The notes under the pieces were generated by a model that saw nothing but the letters and a program-made list of their open reading frames with translations, was not told where the DNA came from and did no database searches. From contig JADKBR010000003.1 in assembly GCA_016714975.1 (NCBI GenBank), forward strand, positions 1-64,000: a DNA stretch of 64,000 nt, given 5' to 3'. The translations under genes and the position numbers were made by a program. Numbering within the stretch: position 1 is the stretch's first letter; every line of letters starts with the position of its first letter. Source of the stretch: Candidatus Dechloromonas phosphorivorans (lineage in GTDB: Bacteria > Pseudomonadota > Gammaproteobacteria > Burkholderiales > Rhodocyclaceae). This document shows, piece by piece, positions 40,729-50,245 of this stretch.

Positions 40729-41883
40729 CTAATCTTCTCGTATTGCCTCAATGATCCAATGTTCACCGACCAGGGCGAGCTTTCGGTCGCAGACCGGCCC
40801 TTCGCAGGCAGTCTCACCGGGCAGAAGTTCAACGACAATCTCTCCTTGCTCGCGCAGCGCGGCGATGTGCGCAGCGAGTTTTCCATCACGGCTGGCATGC
40901 GGCGCCAGGATGGCTCGCGAAGGTTTGCCAGCCGGCCCCAGGCGCGCCACTTCGCGCAGATCCATCGAGAAGCCGGTTGCCGGGCGCGCCCGTCCGAAGA
41001 CCTTGCCGGCGCCATCGTAGCGGCCGCCAAGCGCAATCGCCACCGGATAGTCCGGGCAGTAGGCGGCGAACACCACGCCATTGTGGTAATGGTAACCGCG
41101 AAGGTCTGAGAGATCGAGCGAAAACGGCAGGTCGGCAGCCAGTGCCACAAGATGACGCAAGTCGGCGAGCGCTGAGGTAACGCCCGAAATCGCAGGCAGT
41201 TCGGCGGCAGCGCGGTCGAGCACTTCGACGCCGCCATACAGTTGCGGCAAGCGCTGCAGGGCTTCCCGGAAGGGTGCAGGTACTTCGGCGCAAGCCTCGA
41301 TCAGCCCGGGAATATCCTTGGCCTGTAGCAGATCGAGAACCGTCCCCTCAGATTCCCGCGGCAGTCCGGCCGCTTCGGCCAAGGCCCGGAAAATGCCGAC
41401 ATGGCCGATGTCGATTCGGCTGACCGGCACCTTGATCTTCGCCAGCGCCTCCGCCAGCAGACGAATCACCGCGAGATCGGCGGCGATCCCGGCATGTCCG
41501 TAGACTTCGGCCCCAATCTGCACCGGCTCGCGGCTGGCGGAAATGGTCGCAGGCATGGCATGCAGCACGCTATCGCAATAGCAGAGGCGCGTCACGCCAC
41601 GATGATTGAGCAGATGGGCGTCGATGCGCGCTGCCTGCGGCGTAATATCGGCACGCACCCCCATGGTACGTCCGGAAAGCTGATCAACCAGCTTGAAGGT
41701 GCGCAGATTTAGATCATGGCCGGCGCCGGTTAGGAGCGACTCGATATACTCGAGCATCGGCGGCATGACAAATTCGAAGCCGTGACTGCGGAAATGATCG
41801 AGCAGGGTCCGGCGCAGGCGCTCGATGCGTTCGGCCTCGTTCGGGAGGGCGTCGGCAATGTATTCGGGTAACAGCCAGTTCAT
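40729..41883 (-). CDS. hisZ: ATP phosphoribosyltransferase regulatory subunit HisZ
   Basis: HisZ is a catalytically dead HisRS-like protein that activates the short HisG in histidine synthesis. The 384-residue sequence has HisRS-like motif 2 (GVRADITPQAARIDAH, LCYCDSVLH) and motif 3 (AIALGGRYDGAGKVFGRARPATGFSMDLR), and lacks the anticodon-binding domain. Its ATG overlaps the yjeT stop by four bases. purA, the frequent next gene, is not present downstream. Confidence 0.93.
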   Translation of the reverse strand: MNWLLPEYIADALPNEAERIERLRRTLLDHFRSHGFEFVMPPMLEYIESLLTGAGHDLNLRTFKLVDQLSGRTMGVRADITPQAARIDAHLLNHRGVTRLCYCDSVLHAMPATISASREPVQIGAEVYGHAGIAADLAVIRLLAEALAKIKVPVSRIDIGHVGIFRALAEAAGLPRESEGTVLDLLQAKDIPGLIEACAEVPAPFREALQRLPQLYGGVEVLDRAAAELPAISGVTSALADLRHLVALAADLPFSLDLSDLRGYHYHNGVVFAAYCPDYPVAIALGGRYDGAGKVFGRARPATGFSMDLREVARLGPAGKPSRAILAPHASRDGKLAAHIAALREQGEIVVELLPGETACEGPVCDRKLALVGEHWIIEAIRED

Positions 41884-42065
41884 GAAAAAATCATCAGCAT
41901 GACGAGGCCGATCAACATCGAGGTCAAACCGATGAAGCGAATCTGGCCATCCGTGAGTTGAACCAGGCGGCGAAAGGTTTCACGCCACGCCGCCGGGGCG
42001 ATAAAGGGCATCAAGCCTTCGAGCACGAGCATCAGCGCGAAGGCCAGCAACAGCGTCGAGGTCAT
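41880..42065 (-). CDS. yjeT: DUF2065 (YjeT-like) small membrane protein
   Basis: This 61-residue protein (MTSTLLLAFALMLVLEGLMPFIAPAAWRETFRRLVQLTDGQIRFIGLTSMLIGLVMLMIFS) has two membrane helices joined by an amphipathic Arg-rich stretch, typical of YjeT/DUF2065, which usually follows hflC. It overlaps hflC and hisZ by four bases each. Function unknown. Confidence 0.9.
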   Translation of the reverse strand: MTSTLLLAFALMLVLEGLMPFIAPAAWRETFRRLVQLTDGQIRFIGLTSMLIGLVMLMIFS

Positions 42066-42950
42066 TTGCCTTTGTCATTTCCGCGCCCGGCACCCTTCAT
42101 GTACTTGAAGAATTCGGAACTCGGTTCCAGCACCAGGACGTCATTCTTGCTTTTGAAGCTGCCGCGATAGGCTTCCAGGCTGCGATAGAAGGAATAGAAC
42201 TCGGGGCTCTCGCTGAAGGCCTGACCATAGATCGCGGTGGCCTTGGCATCGCCCTCGCCCTTGGTCTTCTGGGCATCCCGGTAGGCATTGGCAACGATGA
42301 TCTCACGCTGACGATCCGCATCGGCCCGAATCTGTTCCGATTCGGCGTAACCCTGTGAGCGCAATTCGTTGGCGACTCGCTTGCGCTCGGCCTCCATCCG
42401 GCGATAAACCGCTTCGCAGACATCGCTGGCGAGTTCGATCCGCTTCAATCGTACATCGACAATCTGGACACCGATCCGGCGCGCATCGACATCGGCCCTC
42501 TCGCTCACCAGACCCATGATCCGGTCGCGTTCACCGGAAATGACCTCAGGCACCGTGCGCCTGCCGATCTCTTCGCGCAATCCGGCGTTGATCGTCTGAT
42601 TCAGGCGCGTCTTGGCGCGCGCCTCGTCGCCACCCAACGAGATGTAGTAAAGCTTCGGATCGACGATGCGCCACTTGACGTAGGAGTCAACCAGCAGATT
42701 CTTCTTTTCCGAGGTAATGAATCGTTCCAGTTCGTTGCTGTCGAGCGACAGGATGCGCTTGTCCAGAAAACGCACGTTCTGGAATCATCGGAATCTTGAA
42801 GTAGAGTCCCGGTTCTTCGATCACCCGCTTGACTTCACCCAACTGGAAGACGATCGCGAACTGACGTTGGTCGACGGTAAACATCGACATGGCGAAGATC
42901 ACCAGAACGGTGACCAAGGTCAGAACCACAGTATTGATACGTGCGCTCAT
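42062..42950 (-). pseudogene. hflC: HflC (SPFH/band 7 membrane protein), one frameshift
   Basis: HflC with HflK forms the membrane complex that controls FtsH. The 5' frame (MSARINTVVLTLVTVLVIFAMSMFTVDQRQFAIVFQLGEVKRVIEEPGLYFKIP) meets an extra C near 42783 (ATTCCAG for ATTCAG), and the expected MIQNVRFLDKRILSLDS continues one frame over. The rest of the SPFH domain and the C-terminal coiled region are intact to 42062. Repaired length is about 295 residues. Because hflK is also hit, a sequence error is as likely as a true mutation. Confidence 0.88.
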
Positions 42951-44250
42951 TAGCGGCTCTCCCGATCACGCGAACGCAACGAGGGTTCGCGGCGACCTGC
43001 ATTGTTCAGCGAACTGTCGAGTTGCGGCGGCGCCTCCGCTGCGCCTTGCGCCGCGGGCGGCCTGGCGGGTGCGGGCGCTGCCACGGGCGCCAACGCGTCA
43101 GGAGTCGCGGCGGGTACGGCACCGGCAGCCTGCATCAGCTTGTCGAGCGGCAGGTAGAGCAGGTTGCCCTGTCCCTTGGCATCGACCATGACCTTGCTGG
43201 TATTGGAATAAATCTGCTGCATGGTTTCCAGATACATGCGTTGACGGGTCACTTCGGGAGCCTTGGCATACTCGGTCTGGACTTGCTTGAAGCGGGAAGC
43301 GTCACCTTCCGCAGTCGAGATCACGCGCTGCTTGTGGCCCGCAGCCTCTTCCCGCAGGCGCGACGCCGCACCCTGGGCTTTCGGTATGACGTCATTGGCA
43401 TAGGCCTCGCCTTCGTTCCTCTGCCGCTCCTTGTCTTGGAAGGCCTTGACGGCATCGTCGAAAGCTGCCTGCACCTGCTCGGGCGGCTGCGCGTTCTGCA
43501 TGGCCACCTGGGAAATCAGGATGCCGCTCTTGTATCGATCGAGGATATCCTGCATCACCTGGCCGCCATGGAAGACACCTGCTCGCGCCCTTCGTAGAGC
43601 ACAAAGCTCATCGTGCTCTTGCCAACGACTTCGCGGATTGCCGCTTCCGCCACCTGCATTACCGATTCATCCGGGGAACGATTGTTGAATGAGTACTCGA
43701 TCGGATCCTTGAGGAAATACTGGACGGCAAACTGGATGTTCACGATGTTTTCATCATCGGTCAGCATCAGCGCCTCTTTCAGGACCTGATTGCGCGCACT
43801 GCCGCGATAACCGATTTCAAGCGTGCGCACGCCGGTCAGGTTGACCAGTTCGTGCGACTGGATCGGATACGGAAAACGCCAACTCAGTCCCGGTGACGCG
43901 GTTTCCTTGTATTTCCCGAACTGTAGAACGATGCCGCGCTGCGAGGCATCGACGATGTAGAAACCGGATGCCAGCCACACCACAACCACCAGGGCAGCGA
44001 GCAGCCCAATGCCGCCACCGAGGAATTTCGGGTTGAAGTTGATCTGCGGCAAGCGCGGACCGTCGCCCCCGCCACCATTATTTCCGCTGCCTCCCCCCTT
44101 CTTGCCGAACAGTCCGTTCAGTTTGCGGTTGAAGTCGCGCCACAACTCCTCGAGGTCGGGCGGCCCCTGATTGGGGCGCCGCCGACCGCCATCGGGTTTG
44201 TCATCGTCGCCACTGCCACGGTTGCCCCACTGCGGGTCATTGAGTGACAT
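42950..44250 (-). pseudogene. hflK: HflK (SPFH/band 7 membrane protein), one frameshift
   Basis: The start is MSLNDPQWGNRGSGDDDKPDGG, with the Gly-rich cytoplasmic N terminus, one membrane helix (GIGLLAALVVVVWLASGFYIV) and the band 7 domain (QRGIVLQFGKYKETASPGLSWRFPYPIQ). After SSMAAR the frame shifts at about 43558 (a base is missing: AGGTGATG where AGGTTGATG is expected) and continues MQDILDRYKSGILISQVAMQN to 42950. Repaired length is about 433 residues. The stop overlaps the hflC ATG (TAATG). Confidence 0.88.
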
Positions 44251-44286
44251 GAAAATTCCTAGTGTCGGGATCATGGGTATTGGGGA

Positions 44287-45441
44287 TCAATTCATGTAAT
44301 GAGGTTGAGCATCACGAGCTGCCGCCGCAATTTCTTTCTGGCGGCTTTGCGACTTGGCCAGAGCGTATTCGGCAAGGGATTCGCGCAACAGTTCCACGCC
44401 CTCACCTGATCGCGCACTGAGACGAACGCGCGCGATATTACCATATTCGTCACGCTCCACTCCCGGCGCGGCATCGGTCAGATCAATCTTGTTCCAGACG
44501 ATCAGTTGCCGCACCTCGCGAGCGCCAATTTCCTCGAGAACCTTGTTGACTTCGGACATCTGGTGATCACGGGCGTGGCTGGCGCTATCGACGACATGGA
44601 GCAACAAGTCGGCATCGGTGGCAGCTTCCAGCGTGGCATGAAAGGCTTCGACCAGCGAGTGCGGCAGATCGCGGATGAAACCGACGGTATCGGAGATGAC
44701 GACATTGCCAGCGCCCGCGATCCATAACTTGCGCGACGTCGTATCGAGCGTCGCAAAGAGCTGATTGGCAGCATAGACGCCGGCATGGGTCAGCAAATTG
44801 AACAGCGTTGACTTGCCAGCATTGGTGTAGCCAACCAGCGAGACATTGAGCACGTCGCCGCGCATCCGCGCTTGGCGCTGCAAGCCGCGCTGCCGGGACA
44901 GCTTCTTCAGTCGCTCCTTGAGCAGTTTGACACGGTTGCCGAGCAGACGACGATCGGTCTCAAGCTGCTTTTCACCCGGCCCGCGCATGCCGATACCGCC
45001 ACGCTGGCGCTCGAGGTGGGTCCAGCCGCGGACCAGTCGCGTCGACAGGTGCTCCAACTGGGCCAGTTCGACCTGCAACTTGCCCTCGGCGCTCGCGGCA
45101 CGAAGGGCGAAGATGTCGAGAATCAAGCTAGTCCGGTCGATGACGCGACAATTGAGTCCGCGCTCGAGATTGCGTTCCTGTGCCGGCGACAACTCGTGGT
45201 TGAAAATCACCAGATCTGCTTCGCCAGCCGCCAGCATGGCGGCGATTTCCTCGACCTTGCCCTTGCCGGCGAAGGTTTTCGGGTCGGGACTGTGGCGCGG
45301 ACCGAACACTTCGGCAACCACCAAGCCGCCCGCCGATTCAACCAGCAGACGTACTTCGTCCAACTCGTCGGCGAGATCAGCCTGGCCGAAATCAAGTTGA
45401 ACAATCACCGCGCGTTCGCCGGCGGCGGGGCGTTCAGTCAT
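44287..45441 (-). CDS. hflX: GTPase HflX
   Basis: HflX is a ribosome-associated GTPase that splits stalled or hibernating ribosomes. The 384-residue protein has the N-terminal HflX domain (GGLVVAEVFGPRHSPDPKTFAGKGKVEE), the linker signature GGIGMRGPGEKQLETDRR, and a G domain with GYTNAGKST (P loop), DTVGFI (switch II) and NKIDL. It lies between hfq and hflK as in many Proteobacteria. Confidence 0.95.
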   Translation of the reverse strand: MTERPAAGERAVIVQLDFGQADLADELDEVRLLVESAGGLVVAEVFGPRHSPDPKTFAGKGKVEEIAAMLAAGEADLVIFNHELSPAQERNLERGLNCRVIDRTSLILDIFALRAASAEGKLQVELAQLEHLSTRLVRGWTHLERQRGGIGMRGPGEKQLETDRRLLGNRVKLLKERLKKLSRQRGLQRQARMRGDVLNVSLVGYTNAGKSTLFNLLTHAGVYAANQLFATLDTTSRKLWIAGAGNVVISDTVGFIRDLPHSLVEAFHATLEAATDADLLLHVVDSASHARDHQMSEVNKVLEEIGAREVRQLIVWNKIDLTDAAPGVERDEYGNIARVRLSARSGEGVELLRESLAEYALAKSQSRQKEIAAAARDAQPHYMN

Positions 45442-45501
45442 GGTCTGTTCCGGGAGGATAGGGTTCTGACCGGCCAGGCGGGCCAGACAGTGGCCAGGTG
45501 C

Positions 45502-45741
45502 TTATTCTTCAGCCGCCTGCTCTTGCTGGAGGCTGACCGGGCGGGAGGGCACCACGGTGGATATGGCATGCTTGTAGACCATCTGGGTCACCGTGTTCTT
45601 GAGCAGCACGACATACTGATCGAAGGATTCCACCTGACCCTGCAGCTTGATCCCGTTGACCAGATAGATGGAAACCGGGACGTGCTCGCGACGAAGCGCA
45701 TTGAGGAAGGGGTCTTGAAGCAATTGCCCTTTGTTGCTCAT
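45502..45741 (-). CDS. hfq: RNA chaperone Hfq
   Basis: Hfq helps small RNAs pair with mRNAs. The 79-residue protein has Sm1 (LQDPFLNALRREHVPVSIYLVNGIKLQGQVESFDQYVVLL) and Sm2 (YKHAISTVVPSRPV) motifs and a short acidic tail. The ATG at 45741 is fixed by the family start MSNKGQLLQDPFLN; the longer open frame upstream is not used. Confidence 0.96.
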   Translation of the reverse strand: MSNKGQLLQDPFLNALRREHVPVSIYLVNGIKLQGQVESFDQYVVLLKNTVTQMVYKHAISTVVPSRPVSLQQEQAAEE

Positions 45742-45815
45742 GGTGGGGACTCCATGTGGGTATGTTGTTATAAGGTGGCTAATGTACCCAAAATTGCTTG
45801 GGGACGCCAAGGTTT

Positions 45816-47147
45816 TTACTTCTTGTCCTTGTCCGCATACGGATTCGTGCTGGTCACGAACTGGATGCGCAGTGGCGTACCCTGAAGCTTGAAAGCTTCG
45901 CGAAACGTGCTTTCGAGGTAGCGGCAATAGCTGTCACCAATGCGGTCCACTGCGTTGCCATGGACGACAATGATTGGCGGATTGGAACCGCCCTGATGAG
46001 CATAGCGCGGCTTCGGCCGGAAAATGCCGTGCCTCGGCGGCGCTTGCTTGGCGACCGCATCAGCCAGGACGCGGGCCAGACGGGGCGTCGACATTTTCGT
46101 CATGGCCGCCGCGAAGGCGGCGTCAACCGACCGGAACAGACCCACGAGACCGACGCTGTCACGTGCTGAAATGAAATGGAATTTCGCGAAATCGAGGAAC
46201 TTCAGCTTGCGCTGGAGAGTCAGCCGGGTCTGCTCGCGCGTATAGGCATCGAGCCCATCCCACTTGTTGACCGCAACCACCAGCGCCCGCCCGGACTGCA
46301 CGATGAAGTCGGCGATGTGGGCGTCCTGCTCCGAAACGTCAGCCTGCGCATCGACCATCAGGATGACGACGTTGGCATCCTCGATCGACTTCAGCGTCTT
46401 GACCACCGAGAACTTCTCGATCGACTCGAACACCTTGCCGCGCTTGCGCATGCCGGCGGTATCGACGAGCACATACTTGCGGCCACCGCGTTCGAAATCG
46501 ATCTCGATCGAATCGCGCGTCGTGCCCGGCGCGTCGAAGGCGATCACCCGCTCCTCGCCGAGCAGGGTGTTGATCAGCGTCGACTTGCCGACATTCGGGC
46601 GGCCGACAATGGCAACCCGCACCGCGTCGGATTTCTCCTCGTCCTCTTCCTGCTCGGGAAAAGATGCGAGGGCGAGATCAACCAGACCGCGGACCCCTTC
46701 GCCGTGGGCGGCGGAAATGGCATTCGGCTCGCCCAGGCCGAGTTCGTGAAAATCCGCCTCGACCATCCCGGATTTCATGCCCTCCGCCTTGTTGACCGCA
46801 ACCACCACCGGCCGCCCCGCGCGGCGCAGTTTTTCGGCAATTTCCTTGTCGAGCGGGGTCACGCCGGAGCGGCCATCGACAACGAAAATCACCGCATCGG
46901 CTTCAGCGATGGCCTGTTCGGCCTGGCGCGCCATCTGATGCACGATGCCGTCCTTGACCAGCGGTTCGAAGCCGCCGGTGTCGACCACCAGGTAGGGCTT
47001 GCTCCCGAGTTTCCCGTGCCCGTAATGGCGGTCGCGCGTCAGCCCCGGCAAGTCGGCAACGATGGCGTCCCGAGACCGCGTCAGGCGATTGAACAGCGTT
47101 GACTTGCCAACATTGGGCCGACCGACCAGAACGACGGTTGGCTTCAT
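45816..47147 (-). CDS. der: Ribosome biogenesis GTPase Der (EngA)
   Basis: Der has two tandem G domains and helps assemble the 50S subunit. The 443-residue sequence shows GRPNVGKSTLFNRL (residues 8-21) and the second GRPNVGKSTLINTL near residue 186, with DTGGFEP and DTAGMRKRG switch II motifs, NKAEG and NKWDG, and a C-terminal KH-like domain. The start overlaps the bamB stop by four bases. Confidence 0.96.
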   Translation of the reverse strand: MKPTVVLVGRPNVGKSTLFNRLTRSRDAIVADLPGLTRDRHYGHGKLGSKPYLVVDTGGFEPLVKDGIVHQMARQAEQAIAEADAVIFVVDGRSGVTPLDKEIAEKLRRAGRPVVVAVNKAEGMKSGMVEADFHELGLGEPNAISAAHGEGVRGLVDLALASFPEQEEDEEKSDAVRVAIVGRPNVGKSTLINTLLGEERVIAFDAPGTTRDSIEIDFERGGRKYVLVDTAGMRKRGKVFESIEKFSVVKTLKSIEDANVVILMVDAQADVSEQDAHIADFIVQSGRALVVAVNKWDGLDAYTREQTRLTLQRKLKFLDFAKFHFISARDSVGLVGLFRSVDAAFAAAMTKMSTPRLARVLADAVAKQAPPRHGIFRPKPRYAHQGGSNPPIIVVHGNAVDRIGDSYCRYLESTFREAFKLQGTPLRIQFVTSTNPYADKDKK

Positions 47148-48307
47148 CGCGCCTCGATCGCGCTGACATTGCCGCCGCTGGTCTGCACCAGGAAGCCCGT
47201 GCCCAGCGTCTGGACCGGTGTCCGAATCGGGGCGCCATCTGTCTTCTGGCGCGCCACGAAGCTGCCGTCGTCACGCGCCAGAAAATGGACGACTCCCTCC
47301 GCATCGCCGACGGCGACCACGCGACCCTGGACAGCCGGGCCGGAGACGCGACGATTGAGCAGCTTGTCCTGCTTCCACAAGCTGCTGCCCGAACTGCGAT
47401 CGAGCGCATGGACAGCACCGCGCTCGTCGGTGACGAACAGGTAGCGGTCGCTTAGCGCCAGGCCCGAAGCGGAGGAGATATCGCGCGACCAAAGCAGCAC
47501 GCCGCCTTGCCCCATATCAAAGCAGGCGACGCGGCCCTGAAAGGCAACCGAACAAATCTGCCGCCCGTCGATCGCCGGCAACGAAACGACATCGGCGACA
47601 CGGTCCAGTTCAGTCGCCCCCTTGGGCAAGGCCACGGCTCCTTCCCAGACCGGCGCGCCATTCTGCAACGCCAGGGCGACCAGCTTGCCACCAGGGAAAC
47701 CGACGAATACAAAGCGGTCGGCAAAAACTGGCGGCGCCGCGCTACGCAACGAAAGCGTCGGCGTCGACCGCTGATAGATCCACTTGCGTCCACCGTCGTT
47801 GGCATCGAGCAGCACCACGCGATTGTCACCACTCTTGACGACGACACCATCGCCACCGACCGCCGGCGCTGCCAGCACTTCGCTGGTGACCTTGGCTGTC
47901 CACCGTGGCTGACCATCGCTGGCGGAGAAAGCCAGGACATCACCCTTGCCGGTGGCGACGACCACCAGGCGGGAATCGGCGCCGACGCCGGCCGACAGTT
48001 GCTGTCCGGCATTGATCGACCACTCCTTGCGTCCATCGACGAGCTTGCTGATCTCGCCATTGCGGGCGGCAACGAAGACTGCGTTGCCAACAACCGCCGG
48101 CGAGAAGATGTAGTCGCCCGCCTTGCCGATGCTGGCGGACCATTGATCGCGGACGCCTATGGTCGGGTTCACCGGTTCAAGCTTCGCCATCTTCGGACCG
48201 CGCGATGCAAAGGGATTGATCGAATCAATGGCGTCGGACATGGTCGAGCATCCGGCGGCGAGCAAGCTGACCGCAGCCAGCAACGACATGAGACGAAGCG
48301 CCATCAT
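47144..48307 (-). CDS. bamB: Outer membrane assembly lipoprotein BamB
   Basis: BamB is the beta-propeller lipoprotein of the BAM complex. The 387-residue protein starts with a lipoprotein signal ending LLAAGCS (Cys about residue 20) and has repeated PQQ-like blades (VGNAVFVAARNGEISKLV, GDVLAFSASDGQPRWTAKV, VVLLDANDGGRKWIY, LFVTDERGAVHALDRSSG). It is flanked by overlapping der and yfgM, the usual order. Confidence 0.95.
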   Translation of the reverse strand: MMALRLMSLLAAVSLLAAGCSTMSDAIDSINPFASRGPKMAKLEPVNPTIGVRDQWSASIGKAGDYIFSPAVVGNAVFVAARNGEISKLVDGRKEWSINAGQQLSAGVGADSRLVVVATGKGDVLAFSASDGQPRWTAKVTSEVLAAPAVGGDGVVVKSGDNRVVLLDANDGGRKWIYQRSTPTLSLRSAAPPVFADRFVFVGFPGGKLVALALQNGAPVWEGAVALPKGATELDRVADVVSLPAIDGRQICSVAFQGRVACFDMGQGGVLLWSRDISSASGLALSDRYLFVTDERGAVHALDRSSGSSLWKQDKLLNRRVSGPAVQGRVVAVGDAEGVVHFLARDDGSFVARQKTDGAPIRTPVQTLGTGFLVQTSGGNVSAIEAR

Positions 48308-48951
48308 GTCACCTCACCCAGGCTGTCAAGCTTCTGTTGCAACAGTTCGCGGCCAACACCGCCCCTGCCTTCGTGGGTCTCACTCTTGTCCAGCGCCGCC
48401 TTGTAGGCGCTGCGCGCCTCGGCTTTCTTGCCCTCGGCCGCCAGAACGTCGCCCTTGAGTTCGAGGAAACGCGCAGCGAATGCGGCAGCATGCGCCGCCT
48501 CCAGTTGCTTGAGGGCTTCTCCGTAGGCCTTTTCATCAAGCAGCACGGAAGTCAGCCGCAGGCGGGCAAGATCCTTGATTTCGTCCTTGCCGTTTTCGGC
48601 CACCCAGGTCAGCTGAGCCTTGGCCGTCTTCAGGTCGCCGGCATCGAAGGACTGGCGGGCGGCAACGAGGGCGCCCAGCGCCGCGTAGCTGGTGCCGCCG
48701 AACTTCTCGGCCAGTTCGCCGGCTGCCGCCTTGACCTTCTGCGCGTCACGCGCCGTGACCGCCTGTTCCAGCACGCCGTAGATGGCCGAGGCCTGCGCCG
48801 ACTGGCTGCGCTGATGCCAGTTCCAGCCCTGCCAGCCGATCACCGCAACGGAACCGGCGACAACGACGCCGGTCACCAGGTTGCCGTACATCTTCCACCA
48901 GGTCTTGATGGAATCTATCTGTTCCTGTTCTTCGAGGTCGTAACTAGCCAT
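48304..48951 (-). CDS. yfgM: YfgM-like TPR membrane protein (SecYEG ancillary subunit)
   Basis: This 215-residue protein begins MASYDLEEQEQIDSIKTWWKMYGN, followed by one membrane helix (LVTGVVVAGSVAVIGWQGW) and a periplasmic TPR-like domain, the YfgM architecture. YfgM links the SecYEG translocon to periplasmic chaperones. It overlaps bamB and lies 4 bases after hisS, a conserved position. Confidence 0.92.
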   Translation of the reverse strand: MASYDLEEQEQIDSIKTWWKMYGNLVTGVVVAGSVAVIGWQGWNWHQRSQSAQASAIYGVLEQAVTARDAQKVKAAAGELAEKFGGTSYAALGALVAARQSFDAGDLKTAKAQLTWVAENGKDEIKDLARLRLTSVLLDEKAYGEALKQLEAAHAAAFAARFLELKGDVLAAEGKKAEARSAYKAALDKSETHEGRGGVGRELLQQKLDSLGEVT

Positions 48952-48955
48952 GCTC

Positions 48956-50245
48956 CTATTCCTCTTCGTCCGAATCGATCAATTGCCCGATGATGGCTTC
49001 CGCCAGATCATCCACTTTCAGTTTCAATTGCGCCCCACCTTCTTCGCGCAGCGGCTTCAGCTGTGCTTCCCCGGTCGACGCCTCATCATCGCCGATAATG
49101 ACGGCAAAGGTCGCACCGCTGCCATCGGCCTTCTTCATCTGCGACTTGAAGCTGCCGCCACCACAATGCAGCAGGACATCGATCCCCTGATCACGCAGGC
49201 CTTCGGCGACGCGGAAGGCTTGGCGCGAAGCGTCCTGCCCCTGATGCACCAGATAGACATCCGGCGCCGGGCTGCCCGGCTCGCCCCCGGCATCCCTGAT
49301 CAGCGCGATCAGGCGCTCGATGCCCATGGCGAAGCCGCAGGCCGGAGCCGGCTTGCCGCCCAGCTGTTCGACCAGGCCGTCGAAGCGTCCGCCGGCGCAG
49401 ATGGTGCCCTGCGCGCCGAGGCGATCGGTGACCCACTCGAACACCGTCAGGTTGTAATAGTCCAGCCCGCGCACCAAGCGCGGGTTGACTGTGAAAGGTA
49501 GCCCGGCATCGCGCAGGACGCGCTGCACGCCTTCGAAATGGTCCAGCGACTCGGGGCCGAGAAAATCGATCAGCCTGGGCGCGGCAGCGCACAGTTCCTG
49601 CAGCGCCGGATTCTTGCTGTCGAGGATGCGCAGCGGATTGGTGTATAGGCGGCGCTTTGAATCGTCGTCGAGCAATTCGGCGCTTTCCTCGAAATAGGTG
49701 ATCAGCGCGGCGCGATGCTGGGCGCGCTCCTCGGCCTGACCGAGGCTATTGATCTGCAGTTCGATGCTGTCCAGACCGAGGTCGGCCCACAGGCGGGCGC
49801 CCATCAGGATCATTTCGGCGTCGATGTCGGGTCCGCCGTAACCGAGGGCCTCGACACCGACCTGGTGAAACTGGCGGTAGCGGCCCTTCTGCGGCCGCTC
49901 ATGGCGGAACATCTGGCCGATGTAGTAGAGCCGTTGCGGCTGGCGGGCAATCAGGTTGTGCTCGATGACGGCGCGCACGCATCCGGCCGTCCCCTCCGGG
50001 CGCAGCGTCAGCGCTTCACCGTTGAGGCTGTCGACGAAGGAATACATTTCCTTCTCGACGATGTCGGTGACTTCGCCAATGGCGCGCTTGAACAGCGGTG
50101 TCGGTTCGACGACCGGCAGGCGGATCGGCCGGTAGCCGTAGCTCTTAAGCCACGAACGGACGGTGTCCTCGAACAGCTCCCAGAACTCGGCTTCGTCGGG
50201 CAGGATGTCGTTCATCCCGCGCACGGCCTGAAGCGCCTGACTCAT
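48956..50245 (-). CDS. hisS: Histidyl-tRNA synthetase
   Basis: The 429-residue class II synthetase starts LQAVRGMNDILPDEAEFWE, has motif 2 (LRPEGTAGCVRAVIEHN, RLYYIGQMFRHERPQKGRYRQFHQ), the histidine-specific LVRGLDYYNLTVFEWV and motif 3 (GGRFDGLVEQLGGKPAPACGFAMGIERL), and a C-terminal anticodon-binding domain. Its start overlaps the ispG stop by four bases. Confidence 0.97.
   Translation of the reverse strand: MSQALQAVRGMNDILPDEAEFWELFEDTVRSWLKSYGYRPIRLPVVEPTPLFKRAIGEVTDIVEKEMYSFVDSLNGEALTLRPEGTAGCVRAVIEHNLIARQPQRLYYIGQMFRHERPQKGRYRQFHQVGVEALGYGGPDIDAEMILMGARLWADLGLDSIELQINSLGQAEERAQHRAALITYFEESAELLDDDSKRRLYTNPLRILDSKNPALQELCAAAPRLIDFLGPESLDHFEGVQRVLRDAGLPFTVNPRLVRGLDYYNLTVFEWVTDRLGAQGTICAGGRFDGLVEQLGGKPAPACGFAMGIERLIALIRDAGGEPGSPAPDVYLVHQGQDASRQAFRVAEGLRDQGIDVLLHCGGGSFKSQMKKADGSGATFAVIIGDDEASTGEAQLKPLREEGGAQLKLKVDDLAEAIIGQLIDSDEEE

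Noticed and set aside
45742..45927. 62-codon N-terminal extension of Hfq
   Set aside because: Hfq starts at MSNKGQLLQDPFLN in related bacteria; the extension overlaps the 3' end of der and looks non-coding.
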